A stretch of 64,000 bases of DNA from Paraburkholderia bryophila. GTDB taxonomy: Bacteria > Pseudomonadota > Gammaproteobacteria > Burkholderiales > Burkholderiaceae. The position numbers and the translations under genes were made by a program. Where the stretch lies: the NCBI RefSeq assembly GCF_013409255.1, contig NZ_JACCAS010000002.1, positions 1,488,001-1,552,000 of the forward strand, read 5' to 3'. Every line of letters begins with the position of its first letter. Positions within the stretch are counted from its first letter, which is position 1. A model generated the notes under the pieces. The model saw only the letters and a program-made list of their open reading frames with translations. It was not told the origin of the DNA and ran no database searches. Below are positions 26,526 to 34,318 of the stretch, one piece after another.

Positions 26526-28487
26526 ATGTATCGATCGTCAGTGCGCACCGCTCTCGCGGCCGCTGCGGCTTTGGCTTTTTTCCAACTCAGCGGTTGCAGC
26601 GGCGGCGGTAGTTCCAGCACCGCCTCGTCGGGCACGCAGACTGTCACTGCCAGTTCGGTCAGCGGCACGGTCGCCTCCGGCAGTCCGCTCGTCGGCGCCA
26701 ACGTCACGCTCATCGACGCGACCGGTGCGAAGGTCAGCACGACCAGCGGCGCGCAGGGCGCGTACACGATCGCCGTGAAGGGCCTGACCGCGCCGTTCGT
26801 GATCGTCGCCACCGACGCCGCCGGCCTCTCCACTCCGCTCGTCTCCGTGCTCGCCAGGCTGCCCAACGGCACGGGGCCGGCGGTCGCCAACGTGACCACG
26901 CTGACCACCGCGATCGCCGCGATGCTGACCGCCTCGGGCAACCCGATCGACCTCACGGCGAGCACGGCGCTCGCCCAGGTGACGCTGCAGCAGGTGCAAA
27001 TCGCCACCATCACACTCGACACGATCCTGACGAACCTCCTCGCGCAGAACGGCATTCAGGCGGCGGGCTTCGATCCGATCGGCACCGCCTTCACGCCGAA
27101 CCATACCGGCGCGGACGCGGTGATCGATTCGGTGTTGGTCGCGAGTGCGCCGAGTGGCGGCTTGTCGCTGGCTTCGAACGCGGCGCCGGGTACGACCTTG
27201 TTGCTGAACAAGCAGACCGGCCTGTCGACGATGCTCGCCGCGCCGCCGGCCGCAGCCAATTATCTGGAGCCGCTCGCCACGCTGCTCACGGCTTGCGCCG
27301 CCTCGGGTACACTCAACACGTCCTGTTCGCCGGCGATCGACGCCGCGTTCGTGGAGAACGGTTCAAACGACCTCGCCACCGGCCACAACCTGCCGGACGC
27401 GGTGTTCACCGGCGCGGTGTTCGGCTCGCCGAAGACGCTGGCGTTTCTCACGCGCAACGGCAAGCAGATGGCGTTCGTGGAGTTGCCGGTCACGCTCGCG
27501 AGCGGCAACATCGGCGGCGTGCTGTACACGTTCGTGCAACAACTCGCGACGCCGGTCACGCTGGCCAACGGCACGCAACTCGGTTGGGATCTGATCGGCA
27601 ATCAATCGCAATTCGCGGTGTCGATCAATTCGCAGATCGCACGCCGCACCTTCCTCGATACACGACTCGCCGACGTCAATCACTACGAGTCCGGCCTCAC
27701 GATTTCGATTCCGAGCGCGTTGAATCCGACGGTGTATTCGGCGTCCGTCACCGGACCGGGGCTCGCCGCGCCGGTCTGGCTGATGCCGCGCAACGCGGTG
27801 GGCAACAGCCTGCTGGGAATATCGGACACGCCGCTCAGCGCCGCGCCGGTGTCGCCCGCCGTGACCAATAGCAACACGTCGTTGTACCGCTGGTCGTGGC
27901 AATCGCTGTCGTCGACGGCGAGCTTCGCGCCGCCTGCGTCGACCGGCTATTACGCGCCCCAATCGATCGATGCGAGCACGGTGCCGCCCTTTGCCACTTA
28001 CACGGTCACGCTCTACGACAAAAACGGCGCGCTGCTCGGTCAGTCGTCGGTGGTCAATCCGGGCAGTCCGTTGAACGCAACGGCGGGCGGCACGGTCGCA
28101 TGGCCCTCGCTGCTGCCGGACTTCGCGACCCAGTTCCTGACGCCGGACGGGTCGCTGGCCGGCTCGCAGTACGCGATGAGCGTGACGTGGTCGAGCCTCG
28201 TGAACGGTCAGAATCTCGCGTACCCGGTGACATCGGTGCAAATTCAGACGACCGGCATGGCCGCCGCCGGTCCGTTCGAAGTCGACGGGTTCTCCGTCGG
28301 CCTGCCGAACAACACCACGTTCGGCCAGTATCAGACCACCGTCAGCGCGGGGATCAATTCGCTCGGCGTGCAGACTTGCGTGAACTGCCAGTTCACGCCG
28401 CTGCTGACGGGCAATTCACGGCTCGTGCAGTTGAGTGGCGCTCAGAGTGGGATTAGCTATTACGACATCACGCGGTATAACGACTAG
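26526..28487 (+). CDS. Large secreted lipoprotein, unidentified
   Basis: 653 residues with a type II signal sequence: MYRSSVRTALAAAAALAFF, then lipobox L-S-G-C, Cys24 the lipidated residue, followed by a Gly/Ser linker. Next is a small beta domain resembling a carboxypeptidase-regulatory-like fold (about 42-95; SGTVASGSPLVGANVTLIDATGAKVS). The rest is rich in Thr, Ala, Ser, Val and Asn and reads as beta-rich, with a C-terminal pair C-x-x-C (VQTCVNCQF). Likely anchored in the outer membrane. I do not recognise a specific function. The gene ends 63 bases before a bidirectional terminator. Confidence 0.7.
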   Translation: MYRSSVRTALAAAAALAFFQLSGCSGGGSSSTASSGTQTVTASSVSGTVASGSPLVGANVTLIDATGAKVSTTSGAQGAYTIAVKGLTAPFVIVATDAAGLSTPLVSVLARLPNGTGPAVANVTTLTTAIAAMLTASGNPIDLTASTALAQVTLQQVQIATITLDTILTNLLAQNGIQAAGFDPIGTAFTPNHTGADAVIDSVLVASAPSGGLSLASNAAPGTTLLLNKQTGLSTMLAAPPAAANYLEPLATLLTACAASGTLNTSCSPAIDAAFVENGSNDLATGHNLPDAVFTGAVFGSPKTLAFLTRNGKQMAFVELPVTLASGNIGGVLYTFVQQLATPVTLANGTQLGWDLIGNQSQFAVSINSQIARRTFLDTRLADVNHYESGLTISIPSALNPTVYSASVTGPGLAAPVWLMPRNAVGNSLLGISDTPLSAAPVSPAVTNSNTSLYRWSWQSLSSTASFAPPASTGYYAPQSIDASTVPPFATYTVTLYDKNGALLGQSSVVNPGSPLNATAGGTVAWPSLLPDFATQFLTPDGSLAGSQYAMSVTWSSLVNGQNLAYPVTSVQIQTTGMAAAGPFEVDGFSVGLPNNTTFGQYQTTVSAGINSLGVQTCVNCQFTPLLTGNSRLVQLSGAQSGISYYDITRYND

Positions 28488-28501
28488 GGTTTGACGTGAT
28501 C

Positions 28502-28520
28502 GCCAGCCAGCCTGGCTGGC
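28502..28520. repeat. Perfect 9-bp inverted repeat
   Basis: GCCAGCCAG (28502-28510), one central C, then CTGGCTGGC (28512-28520). It lies just after the lipoprotein stop, 30 bases before the main terminator. Since loops need about 3 bases, the hairpin would be 8 bp. There is no T-run, so it may be a protein site or a transcript-stabilising hairpin. Confidence 0.6.
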
Positions 28521-28550
28521 TTGGACTGGACTGAACGATTGCTGAACGTT

Positions 28551-28574
28551 AAAACGCCCCGCGAGGGGCGTTTT
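28551..28574. terminator. Bidirectional intrinsic terminator
   Basis: AAAACGCCCC then GCGA then GGGGCGTTTT, a 10-bp stem with a GCGA tetraloop; A-tract on the left and T-tract on the right make it work for both the lipoprotein (plus) and the nitrilase (minus), which converge here. Confidence 0.85.
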
Positions 28575-28618
28575 CCTTTCTCCGTGTCAATGCACTGCGC
28601 GCTTCACCGGTTCGCGCG

Positions 28619-29557
28619 TTACGACCCGCGATGCCCGTCGTTAAACTCCACCGATCGTTTCTGCCGCTCATCGACGCTGAGCGAAAAAACATCCGGTCGC
28701 GAGTAATGTCCCACTACGTCGAAGTCGTAACGCGCGCGAATCAGTTCGTCCGTATCGATTTCCGCAACGACCAGACCCGTCTCGCCGAGTAACGGCCCGG
28801 CGAGAACATCCCCGAGCGGCCCGACGATCACGCTGCCGCCATTGATCAAACGACGGTCCTCATCCCAGTCAGGCACGCTGATTCCCAACGCTTTGGGCGA
28901 CGGCTGGACCTGGCATGCGCTGATGACGAAACAGCGTCCCTCATGGGCGATGTGGCGCATGGAGCATTGCCAGATCTCGCGTTCGTCGACCGTTGGCGCG
29001 CACCAGATCTGCACGCCTTTGGCGTACATCGCGGTGCGCAGCAGCGGCATGTGATTTTCCCAGCAGATCGCGGTGCCAAGACGCCCCGCGCGCGATTCGA
29101 CGACGGGCAGCGTCGAACCATCGCCTTGCCCCCAGATCAGCCGCTCAGTACCGGTCGGCATCAGCTTGCGGTGTTTCGCGACCAGTCCGGCGCCCGGCTC
29201 GAAGAACAGCGCGGTGCAGTACAACGTGTTGCCGGACCGCTCGATCACGCCGATGACGATGGACGCGTCACATCGCGTGGAGAACGCGGCGAGTTCGTCG
29301 GTCTCGGGGCCTGGGACATCGATCGCGTTGCGGAAGTAATCGGCGAACGCCTCGCGTCCTTCGGGCAAGCGATAGCCGAGACGCGTGCCGAAAATCTCGC
29401 CTTTCGGGTAACCGCCCAGAAGCGCTTCGGGCAACACGACCACGGACGCGCCCGACGCCCGAATCTCGGCCTCATAGGCAAGGATGTTCTCGAGGGTGTC
29501 CTGCTTACCCTTGGGCGACGACCCGATTTGCAGCGCAGCGACTTTCGACTTGGACAT
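28619..29557 (-). CDS. Nitrilase (aliphatic/arylacetonitrilase type)
   Basis: 312 residues. The nitrilase Glu-Lys-Cys triad is visible: E44 in [15 protein letters not shown] in [12 protein letters not shown] (about 130), and Cys about 165 in [12 protein letters not shown]. These enzymes hydrolyse nitriles to carboxylic acids and ammonia in the cytoplasm. The [20 protein letters not shown] loop fits nitrilases more than amidases, but the specific nitrile cannot be predicted. Divergent from a LysR regulator with a spacer of about 80 bases, its probable controller. Confidence 0.88.
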   Translation of the reverse strand: MSKSKVAALQIGSSPKGKQDTLENILAYEAEIRASGASVVVLPEALLGGYPKGEIFGTRLGYRLPEGREAFADYFRNAIDVPGPETDELAAFSTRCDASIVIGVIERSGNTLYCTALFFEPGAGLVAKHRKLMPTGTERLIWGQGDGSTLPVVESRAGRLGTAICWENHMPLLRTAMYAKGVQIWCAPTVDEREIWQCSMRHIAHEGRCFVISACQVQPSPKALGISVPDWDEDRRLINGGSVIVGPLGDVLAGPLLGETGLVVAEIDTDELIRARYDFDVVGHYSRPDVFSLSVDERQKRSVEFNDGHRGS

Positions 29558-29637
29558 GATGATTGAACCGGTAATGGGATGTCCGAGATCTTGCGACCGT
29601 CATAAAATGAATGGAACGCCATTTCGAACTTTCTGAT

Positions 29638-30567
29638 ATGAACCGGAGTGATATCTCGGGCGTCGACCTGAACCTGCTGAAAATCTTCGAAGCGCTGTAT
29701 GAGGAGGGCGGCGCGAGCCGGGCGGCCATTCGGCTGGATATGACGCAGTCGGCCGTCAGCGCGGCGCTCAGACGGCTCCGCAACCTCTATTCCGACCAGA
29801 TGTTCGTGCGCACCGGCCGGGGGCTGACACCGACCTCCCGGGCCAGCGAGCTGAAACCGCTGGTGAGCGAGGCGCTCGATAAATTCCGCCAGAGTCTCGC
29901 GATCGCTTCGCCGAACCCGACGGATTTCTCCGGGCGAGCGGTGGCGATCGGCATGTCCGACGATTTCGAACTGGCCATCGGCCGGAAACTCATGGCGCTC
30001 ATGGCGAAGCGCGCGCCGGGTCTGCGCGTGATCTTTCGCCAGACCTACAGCCAGATCGTCACGGACGCGCTGGCCAATCAGGAGATGGACCTCGCGATCA
30101 CGTCGGGAGGCTTCTCGTTACGCGGCCTCAGTCGGCAGGTTCTGGGGAAAGGCCGCTACGCGTGCCTCGTCGACCCAGGCAGCCTGCGGAGCGGCAACGC
30201 CACGATTTCGCTCGATGACTTCGCGAACCGCGATCACATTCTGGTCTCGGCCGGCGGCGTGGTCGGGATAGTCGATGAGATGCTGGCGAGCGTCGGACGC
30301 AAACGCCGGGTGGCGGCATCGACCACGCATTTCGCGGGGCTTCCGTATCTGCTGAAGGGTAGCGAGGCGATTGCGACGATCCCGACGCATGCCGCACACG
30401 CTATCGCGGGCATGACGGGGCTTCTGCTGTTGCCCTGCCCGCTGACGCTGCCGGAGTATCCGATCGAGGTGGGGTGGCGAATCAATGCGCTACGCGACAC
30501 GGCGGTCGCCAAAGTTCAAACCGCGCTGGCGGAATGCTTCGACCCGGCGCACGTCAAACTGGCATGA
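29638..30567 (+). CDS. LysR-family transcriptional regulator
   Basis: 309 residues from ATG 29638 (MNRSDISGVDLNLLKIF). The HTH GGASRAAIRLDMTQSAVSAALRRLR and FVRTGRGLTPTSRA are typical of the NodD/SyrM-like branch with a DLNLL start. The effector domain follows to residue about 300. ATG 29611 is a possible earlier start adding nine residues. Divergent from the nitrilase, so it likely responds to a nitrile or its acid. Confidence 0.87.
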   Translation: MNRSDISGVDLNLLKIFEALYEEGGASRAAIRLDMTQSAVSAALRRLRNLYSDQMFVRTGRGLTPTSRASELKPLVSEALDKFRQSLAIASPNPTDFSGRAVAIGMSDDFELAIGRKLMALMAKRAPGLRVIFRQTYSQIVTDALANQEMDLAITSGGFSLRGLSRQVLGKGRYACLVDPGSLRSGNATISLDDFANRDHILVSAGGVVGIVDEMLASVGRKRRVAASTTHFAGLPYLLKGSEAIATIPTHAAHAIAGMTGLLLLPCPLTLPEYPIEVGWRINALRDTAVAKVQTALAECFDPAHVKLA

Positions 30568-30604
30568 AGCGAACGCACTGGTGTCGATGAAGGAGACGGA
30601 AACC

Positions 30605-30886
30605 ATGGACCACGCTGCTTTTCTCGTTGCCATCCGCCAACTATGCGCCGCGGCCGACATCGCCGCTAAAGCGGGACCGCAGGACCTCCGGTTCGCCGCG
30701 TTCCAATCGCTCGCGTTCTTTCGTCGATACGACGACACCGGCCTCAGCCGCACGGCGGCATCGACGTCCAACGACGAGCTGTTCCTGCGCACCGCCGAAG
30801 CAGCGCTAACGATGGCGGGACGCAACGAGTTTCCCGCGTCGCTCGCGCTTCTTGAGCAGGCTAAGTCGCTGCTTCACGCAACGTAG
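30605..30886 (+). CDS. Small hypothetical protein
   Basis: 93 residues, helical, soluble, opening MDHAAFLVAIRQLCAAADIAAKAG. No signal, no known motif. ATG 30605 has AAGGAG 9 bases upstream, stronger than ATG 30587. It follows the LysR stop by 37 bases, so it is probably transcribed with the regulator. Codon use matches neighbours, which supports it as real. Confidence 0.6.
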   Translation: MDHAAFLVAIRQLCAAADIAAKAGPQDLRFAAFQSLAFFRRYDDTGLSRTAASTSNDELFLRTAEAALTMAGRNEFPASLALLEQAKSLLHAT

Positions 30887-30928
30887 CAGCCACGGCTACG
30901 AGCGTGTGTTGAAGCCGCGGCGATCCGC

Positions 30929-31273
30929 TCACAGCGCGTCGTGGCAAAGCGCCATCATCCGCTGGACCATCGTGCTCGATTCGTTGAGTTCCATCTCGCT
31001 GGTGAACAGCGCGTTCACGCTGGACAGCCGAACGGCGACCCCGGCCTCAAGCAGGTCCTGTCGGGCGATCTTCAACGCGAGCTGGCCGATGCGCACCCGG
31101 TCCAGCCAGTCCATCTTCAGGCGGTTTTTCTTCAGCCACTGACGGCAGATCTGCACGACATGGTCCATCCGCCATTCGTTGGTCAGCGCGTAAGACGCCG
31201 CCGCAATCGCGACGAGAAGACACAGCAAGTCGGGGCGCGCACTGTCGCGCTCGTTGAATTCAGGTTTGATCAT
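30929..31273 (-). CDS. Small hypothetical protein
   Basis: 114 residues from ATG 31273. It has a central hydrophobic helix (LLCLLVAIAAASYAL) then a basic stretch WLKKNRLKMDWLDRVRIGQ, and a soluble helical C-terminus. Could be a membrane-attached small protein, but the helix is not clearly transmembrane. Not recognised. Convergent with the gene at 30605. Moderate support only. Confidence 0.5.
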   Translation of the reverse strand: MIKPEFNERDSARPDLLCLLVAIAAASYALTNEWRMDHVVQICRQWLKKNRLKMDWLDRVRIGQLALKIARQDLLEAGVAVRLSSVNALFTSEMELNESSTMVQRMMALCHDAL

Positions 31274-31757
31274 GTCTATCGGTGTGTCGATTGCGTTTAA
31301 GCAAACCCGCACATGCGGGCAAACACAGGTAAATCAATCGCGCATGATTTACCCCCTTTTTTCCGGGGCCTGACAGAGCAAGGGCCACGGAGCCGTGCAA
31401 CAAAATCATACCAACCCCGCGTTTCACCAGCCGGTTGACGTGTCTATACCGCACGGCGCGGCAACACGGTTCGACAAGTTGCTTGACTCAAAGATGAAGG
31501 TCGTACAGGTGAAGGAGCGGAGGGGCGTGTTGAAGGTTGCGTGAAGCGCCGCATGAGTTGTTATGATGGATGGCTTCGTGGGCTTGTCCCATCGATAAAC
31601 GCATGACGCCCCGCGAGGGGCGTTTTTATTGATCAGTTACTGTTGCGTTCAAGCCCCGGCCGGCCGCTCCGGTCCACCCGCCGAACGTATCGCCCCTGTC
31701 GTGGTCTCACCGGGTTACGGTGAAATCGTTCCACCGCCCACCCTCCCACTCGAATCC
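31274..31757. other. Intergenic region without a clear gene
   Basis: About 480 bases. A small hairpin (CCCGC at 31306-31310 with GCGGG at 31315-31319) and the plus-strand terminator at 31606-31627 are the only structures. A 16-codon ORF (ATG 31494 to TGA near 31544) precedes the terminator but has no Shine-Dalgarno I trust. Something is therefore probably transcribed rightwards into the terminator. Confidence 0.4.
31606..31627 (+). terminator. Intrinsic terminator with GCGA loop
   Basis: ACGCCCC, GCGA, GGGGCGT then TTTT: 7-bp stem with a T-tract for plus-strand transcripts. The stem-loop is the same as in the terminator at 28551. No annotated plus-strand gene ends just before it. Confidence 0.8.
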
Positions 31758-31759
31758 CG

Positions 31760-32470
31760 ATGCGCGCAACTTTCACTAAATGGCTGTTCATTGTCTACCT
31801 GCTCGGTAGCGGGACGCTGTATTCAATGATCATCCTGCTGTTGTTTCCGTTCGTCGGACGGGCCGGGCGATACTGGCTCGCCAAACAATGGTGCCGTGCG
31901 CTGGTGTTCGTGATGCGTTGGCTGCCCGGCGTGTCATGTTCGATCGAAGGGCTTGAGCATCTTCCCGCAGGCCCCGCGATCATCTTGTGCCGTCATGAAT
32001 CGACGTGGGAAACCCTCACGTTCATGGCGCTTTTTCCACGCCGCGTCAGTTTCGTTTTCAAGGAAGACCTACTGCGCATTCCGTTTTTCGGCTGGGTGCT
32101 GCGTGGCCTCGATATGGTCAGCCTGAACCGTGGCTCTGCACGTCAGGCGCATCAGGCGGTGACGCAGGAAAGCGCTGAGAAGCTGGCGAAGGGCGACGTC
32201 ATCGTGATCTTTCCGGAAGGCACCCGTGTGGCACATGACGCGCCGTTGCGCCTGACCTCGGGCGGCGTTCGCCTCGCTTGCGCGACCGGCGTGCCGGCGG
32301 TTCCCGTGGTGCTGAATGCGGGCAAAGTGTGGCCGGCGAAAGGCTGGCCTACCGGGCGCGGACATATCCGCGTGGTGGTCGGGCCCGCGTTCTCATCGCA
32401 AGACATGTCGCAACAGGATTTGAGTCGCGCCGTTCACGAGTGGATGAAAAACGAACTGCAACAGCTGTGA
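31760..32470 (+). CDS. plsC: 1-acyl-sn-glycerol-3-phosphate acyltransferase (PlsC type)
   Basis: 236 residues, inner-membrane. N-terminal hydrophobic segment (about 8-36), then PlsC motif I in CRHESTWET (H-x4-E in place of the common H-x4-D, a variant I know from other proteobacterial PlsC proteins), motif III FPEGTR (about 150-155) and motif IV VPAVPVVLN. Catalyses transfer of an acyl group to the sn-2 position of lysophosphatidic acid. ATG 31760 is well placed. In an otherwise unrelated neighbourhood. Confidence 0.88.
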   Translation: MRATFTKWLFIVYLLGSGTLYSMIILLLFPFVGRAGRYWLAKQWCRALVFVMRWLPGVSCSIEGLEHLPAGPAIILCRHESTWETLTFMALFPRRVSFVFKEDLLRIPFFGWVLRGLDMVSLNRGSARQAHQAVTQESAEKLAKGDVIVIFPEGTRVAHDAPLRLTSGGVRLACATGVPAVPVVLNAGKVWPAKGWPTGRGHIRVVVGPAFSSQDMSQQDLSRAVHEWMKNELQQL

Positions 32471-32565
32471 TGATTTTTTTTGAGGCTGGATCAACCGCGC
32501 ACCGACAGTCGCGACGCCGGCCGCAATGAATCTGCGGCGCCTGGCGTTCGCGTTCTGCTCGACAC

Positions 32566-32853
32566 TCATTGCGCCGCTTTGGCAGTCTTCGCGGTGTCGT
32601 TAGTCGGCATCGCAGACATGGCGGTATCCGTCATGCCCATATCGCTCTTCATGCCGCCGCCCGGCACGGTGCTCCACGGGCTGTTAACCGGCTCGCCGTG
32701 ATACGTCATACCGGAGGTCGCCGCGCCATGCGCGCCGCCGCTGCCATTACCGCCGTTTCCATTGCCGCCGGCCTGCGCGAATGTCGCGGCGCACGCACAG
32801 AGTGAAACGACAGCGACACGGGCCAACAGGACGTTCAACGTGATCTTTTCCAT
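32566..32853 (-). CDS. Small secreted Gly/Met-rich protein
   Basis: 95 residues with an N-terminal signal sequence (ITLNVLLARVAVVSLCACAATFAQA) and a mature Gly/Asn-rich stretch, then Met-rich (GMKSDMGMTDTAMSAM). Periplasmic or secreted. Methionines could bind copper, but this is speculation. Not recognised as a family. Confidence 0.65.
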   Translation of the reverse strand: MEKITLNVLLARVAVVSLCACAATFAQAGGNGNGGNGSGGAHGAATSGMTYHGEPVNSPWSTVPGGGMKSDMGMTDTAMSAMPTNDTAKTAKAAQ

Positions 32854-33076
32854 GATAATTCTCCGGCGATTTCGACGCGTGCAGGTGTACGCGTCGAGTT
32901 TTCATAGACCGCTAACGGCTGACTGATTGCACAGCGGCTAAGCGCAAGCAGTTGCTCGAAACTGGACAGGACGGACGTTGCTGCGACCAGGTTCAAGGCA
33001 TACGGTTAAGTCGTGGCGCAGCACCGAAAATGACACTCCGTGGCATCCGGCTTTTTCGCGCTCGACGCCTGTCTCG

Positions 33077-33631
33077 TCACTTCGGCATCAGTACCTTGTC
33101 GACCACCATGATCACGCCGTTGCTCTGGGTCACGTCGTAGGTCGAAATGTCCGCTGTGTGGCCGCCGGCATCCATCACGACGATGTTGTGCGGGCCGTTC
33201 TCGGTGAATGTCAGCGCTTCGCCGTTGACCGTTTTCAACTCGGCCTTGCCGCCACCGGCTTTGATCGCCGCGTCGAGTTTGCGGAAGTCATAGCGCCCCG
33301 AAATCACGTGGTACGTGAGGATGCTGGTGAGCATCGCCTTGTTTTCCGGCTTGACGAGCGTGTCGACCGTCCCGGCGGGCAATGCCGCAAAAGCCTCATT
33401 CGTCGGCGCGAATACGGTGAACGGGCCCGGGCTCTTCAATGTGTCGACCAGCCCTGCGGCTTTGACCGCGGCAACCAGCGTGGTGTGATCCGCCGAGTTG
33501 ACCGCGTTATCGACGATGTCCTTGCTCGGATACATCGCCTGACCGCCCACCATGACCGTATCGCTAGCGGCAAAGGCGCCCGATACGGCAGTCGACAGTG
33601 CAACGGCGGCAAACATAGTCTTGTAGTTCAT
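33077..33631 (-). CDS. Fasciclin-domain secreted protein
   Basis: 184 residues with signal sequence (MNYKTMFAAVALSTAVSGAFAA). One fasciclin (FAS1) domain is clear: LVAAVKAAGLVDTLKSPGPFTVFAPTNEAF (H1 motif) and HNIVVMDAGG to GVIMVVDKVLMPK (H2-like). FAS1 proteins mediate adhesion or surface interactions; in bacteria the role is often unknown. Starts at ATG 33631. Confidence 0.9.
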   Translation of the reverse strand: MNYKTMFAAVALSTAVSGAFAASDTVMVGGQAMYPSKDIVDNAVNSADHTTLVAAVKAAGLVDTLKSPGPFTVFAPTNEAFAALPAGTVDTLVKPENKAMLTSILTYHVISGRYDFRKLDAAIKAGGGKAELKTVNGEALTFTENGPHNIVVMDAGGHTADISTYDVTQSNGVIMVVDKVLMPK

Positions 33632-33778
33632 TGCCTACTCCCCCTGAGTCGCCATGCTTGATTGCGTGGCACGAACTCATATACGGGGATCCGCCACGAT
33701 TGGATTCGACTCGCCGCATGTCATGCTTTGTCACAATCGCTTGCTATACAGATGAGGCAATCTGCGTAGGAGATCGAT

Positions 33779-34063
33779 TTGCCCATGCGAAAGTCAGCCT
33801 TGCACATCGAAAGTCCGGCGAAACATCCGTTTGAGAGTTGTTTCGTCGACCTTGGCGGCCACTCGGCGGAACGGGCGCTGTCGGCGCTCACCGCAGCGGT
33901 ACACGCGGCCCAGCGAGAGATGAACGCGTTTGTCTGGCTGGAAGAAGCCCTGCCCGGTGCAACCCTGAAGCCCGCTCTGGCATTCGGGACAGTCGGCGAG
34001 CTCTACCGGTCGTACACGCGGCCAGCCGAATTCGGGCGACTGAAACAGGTCTGGCGGGCCTGA
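33779..34063 (+). CDS. Small hypothetical protein
   Basis: 94 residues, soluble, mixed helix and strand, with no recognised motif. TTG 33779 has AGGAG (33768-33772) 6 bases upstream; ATG 33785 is the next choice. Codon use is like the neighbours. Ends LYRSYTRPAEFGRLKQVWRA. Precedes the c-di-GMP gene, on the same strand, by 255 bases. Confidence 0.55.
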   Translation: MPMRKSALHIESPAKHPFESCFVDLGGHSAERALSALTAAVHAAQREMNAFVWLEEALPGATLKPALAFGTVGELYRSYTRPAEFGRLKQVWRA

Positions 34064-34162
34064 TCGAGGGCTCGACCCGCGCGGACGGTTTCGCGCGGTG
34101 CAACGATGGGGTCCGTCTTCGCGACGGCGCGCGGTCACGTCGGCGCGCGTTATCGTTTGCGT

Positions 34163-34260
34163 TGGGGTTTGCGCGCGTTTTGCGCGGGGTTCGCGCGCGT
34201 TTTGCATGCGCTCACCTCGGCGCGGGCCGTGCTTCGTATTTCTTCGTAATCTTCGTAATA
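34163..34260 (+). repeat. Clustered short direct repeats upstream of the GGDEF-EAL gene
   Basis: GCGCGCGTTTTGC occurs at 34171-34183 and again at 34193-34205 (22 bases apart). Just downstream CTTCGTATT (34232), CTTCGTAAT (34242) and CTTCGTAAT (34251) form a short 9-base array. They fall in the leader of the GGDEF-EAL gene and could be regulator sites. Confidence 0.45.
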
Positions 34261-34318
34261 CTCAAGAACTTCGCTCCGCAGGCCGTTATCCCGTCGATAG
34301 ACGGACTCGAGGCCATCC

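Noticed and set aside
31494..31544. 16-codon ORF before the terminator at 31606
   Set aside because: No convincing ribosome-binding site or composition clue; mentioned only as part of the intergenic region.
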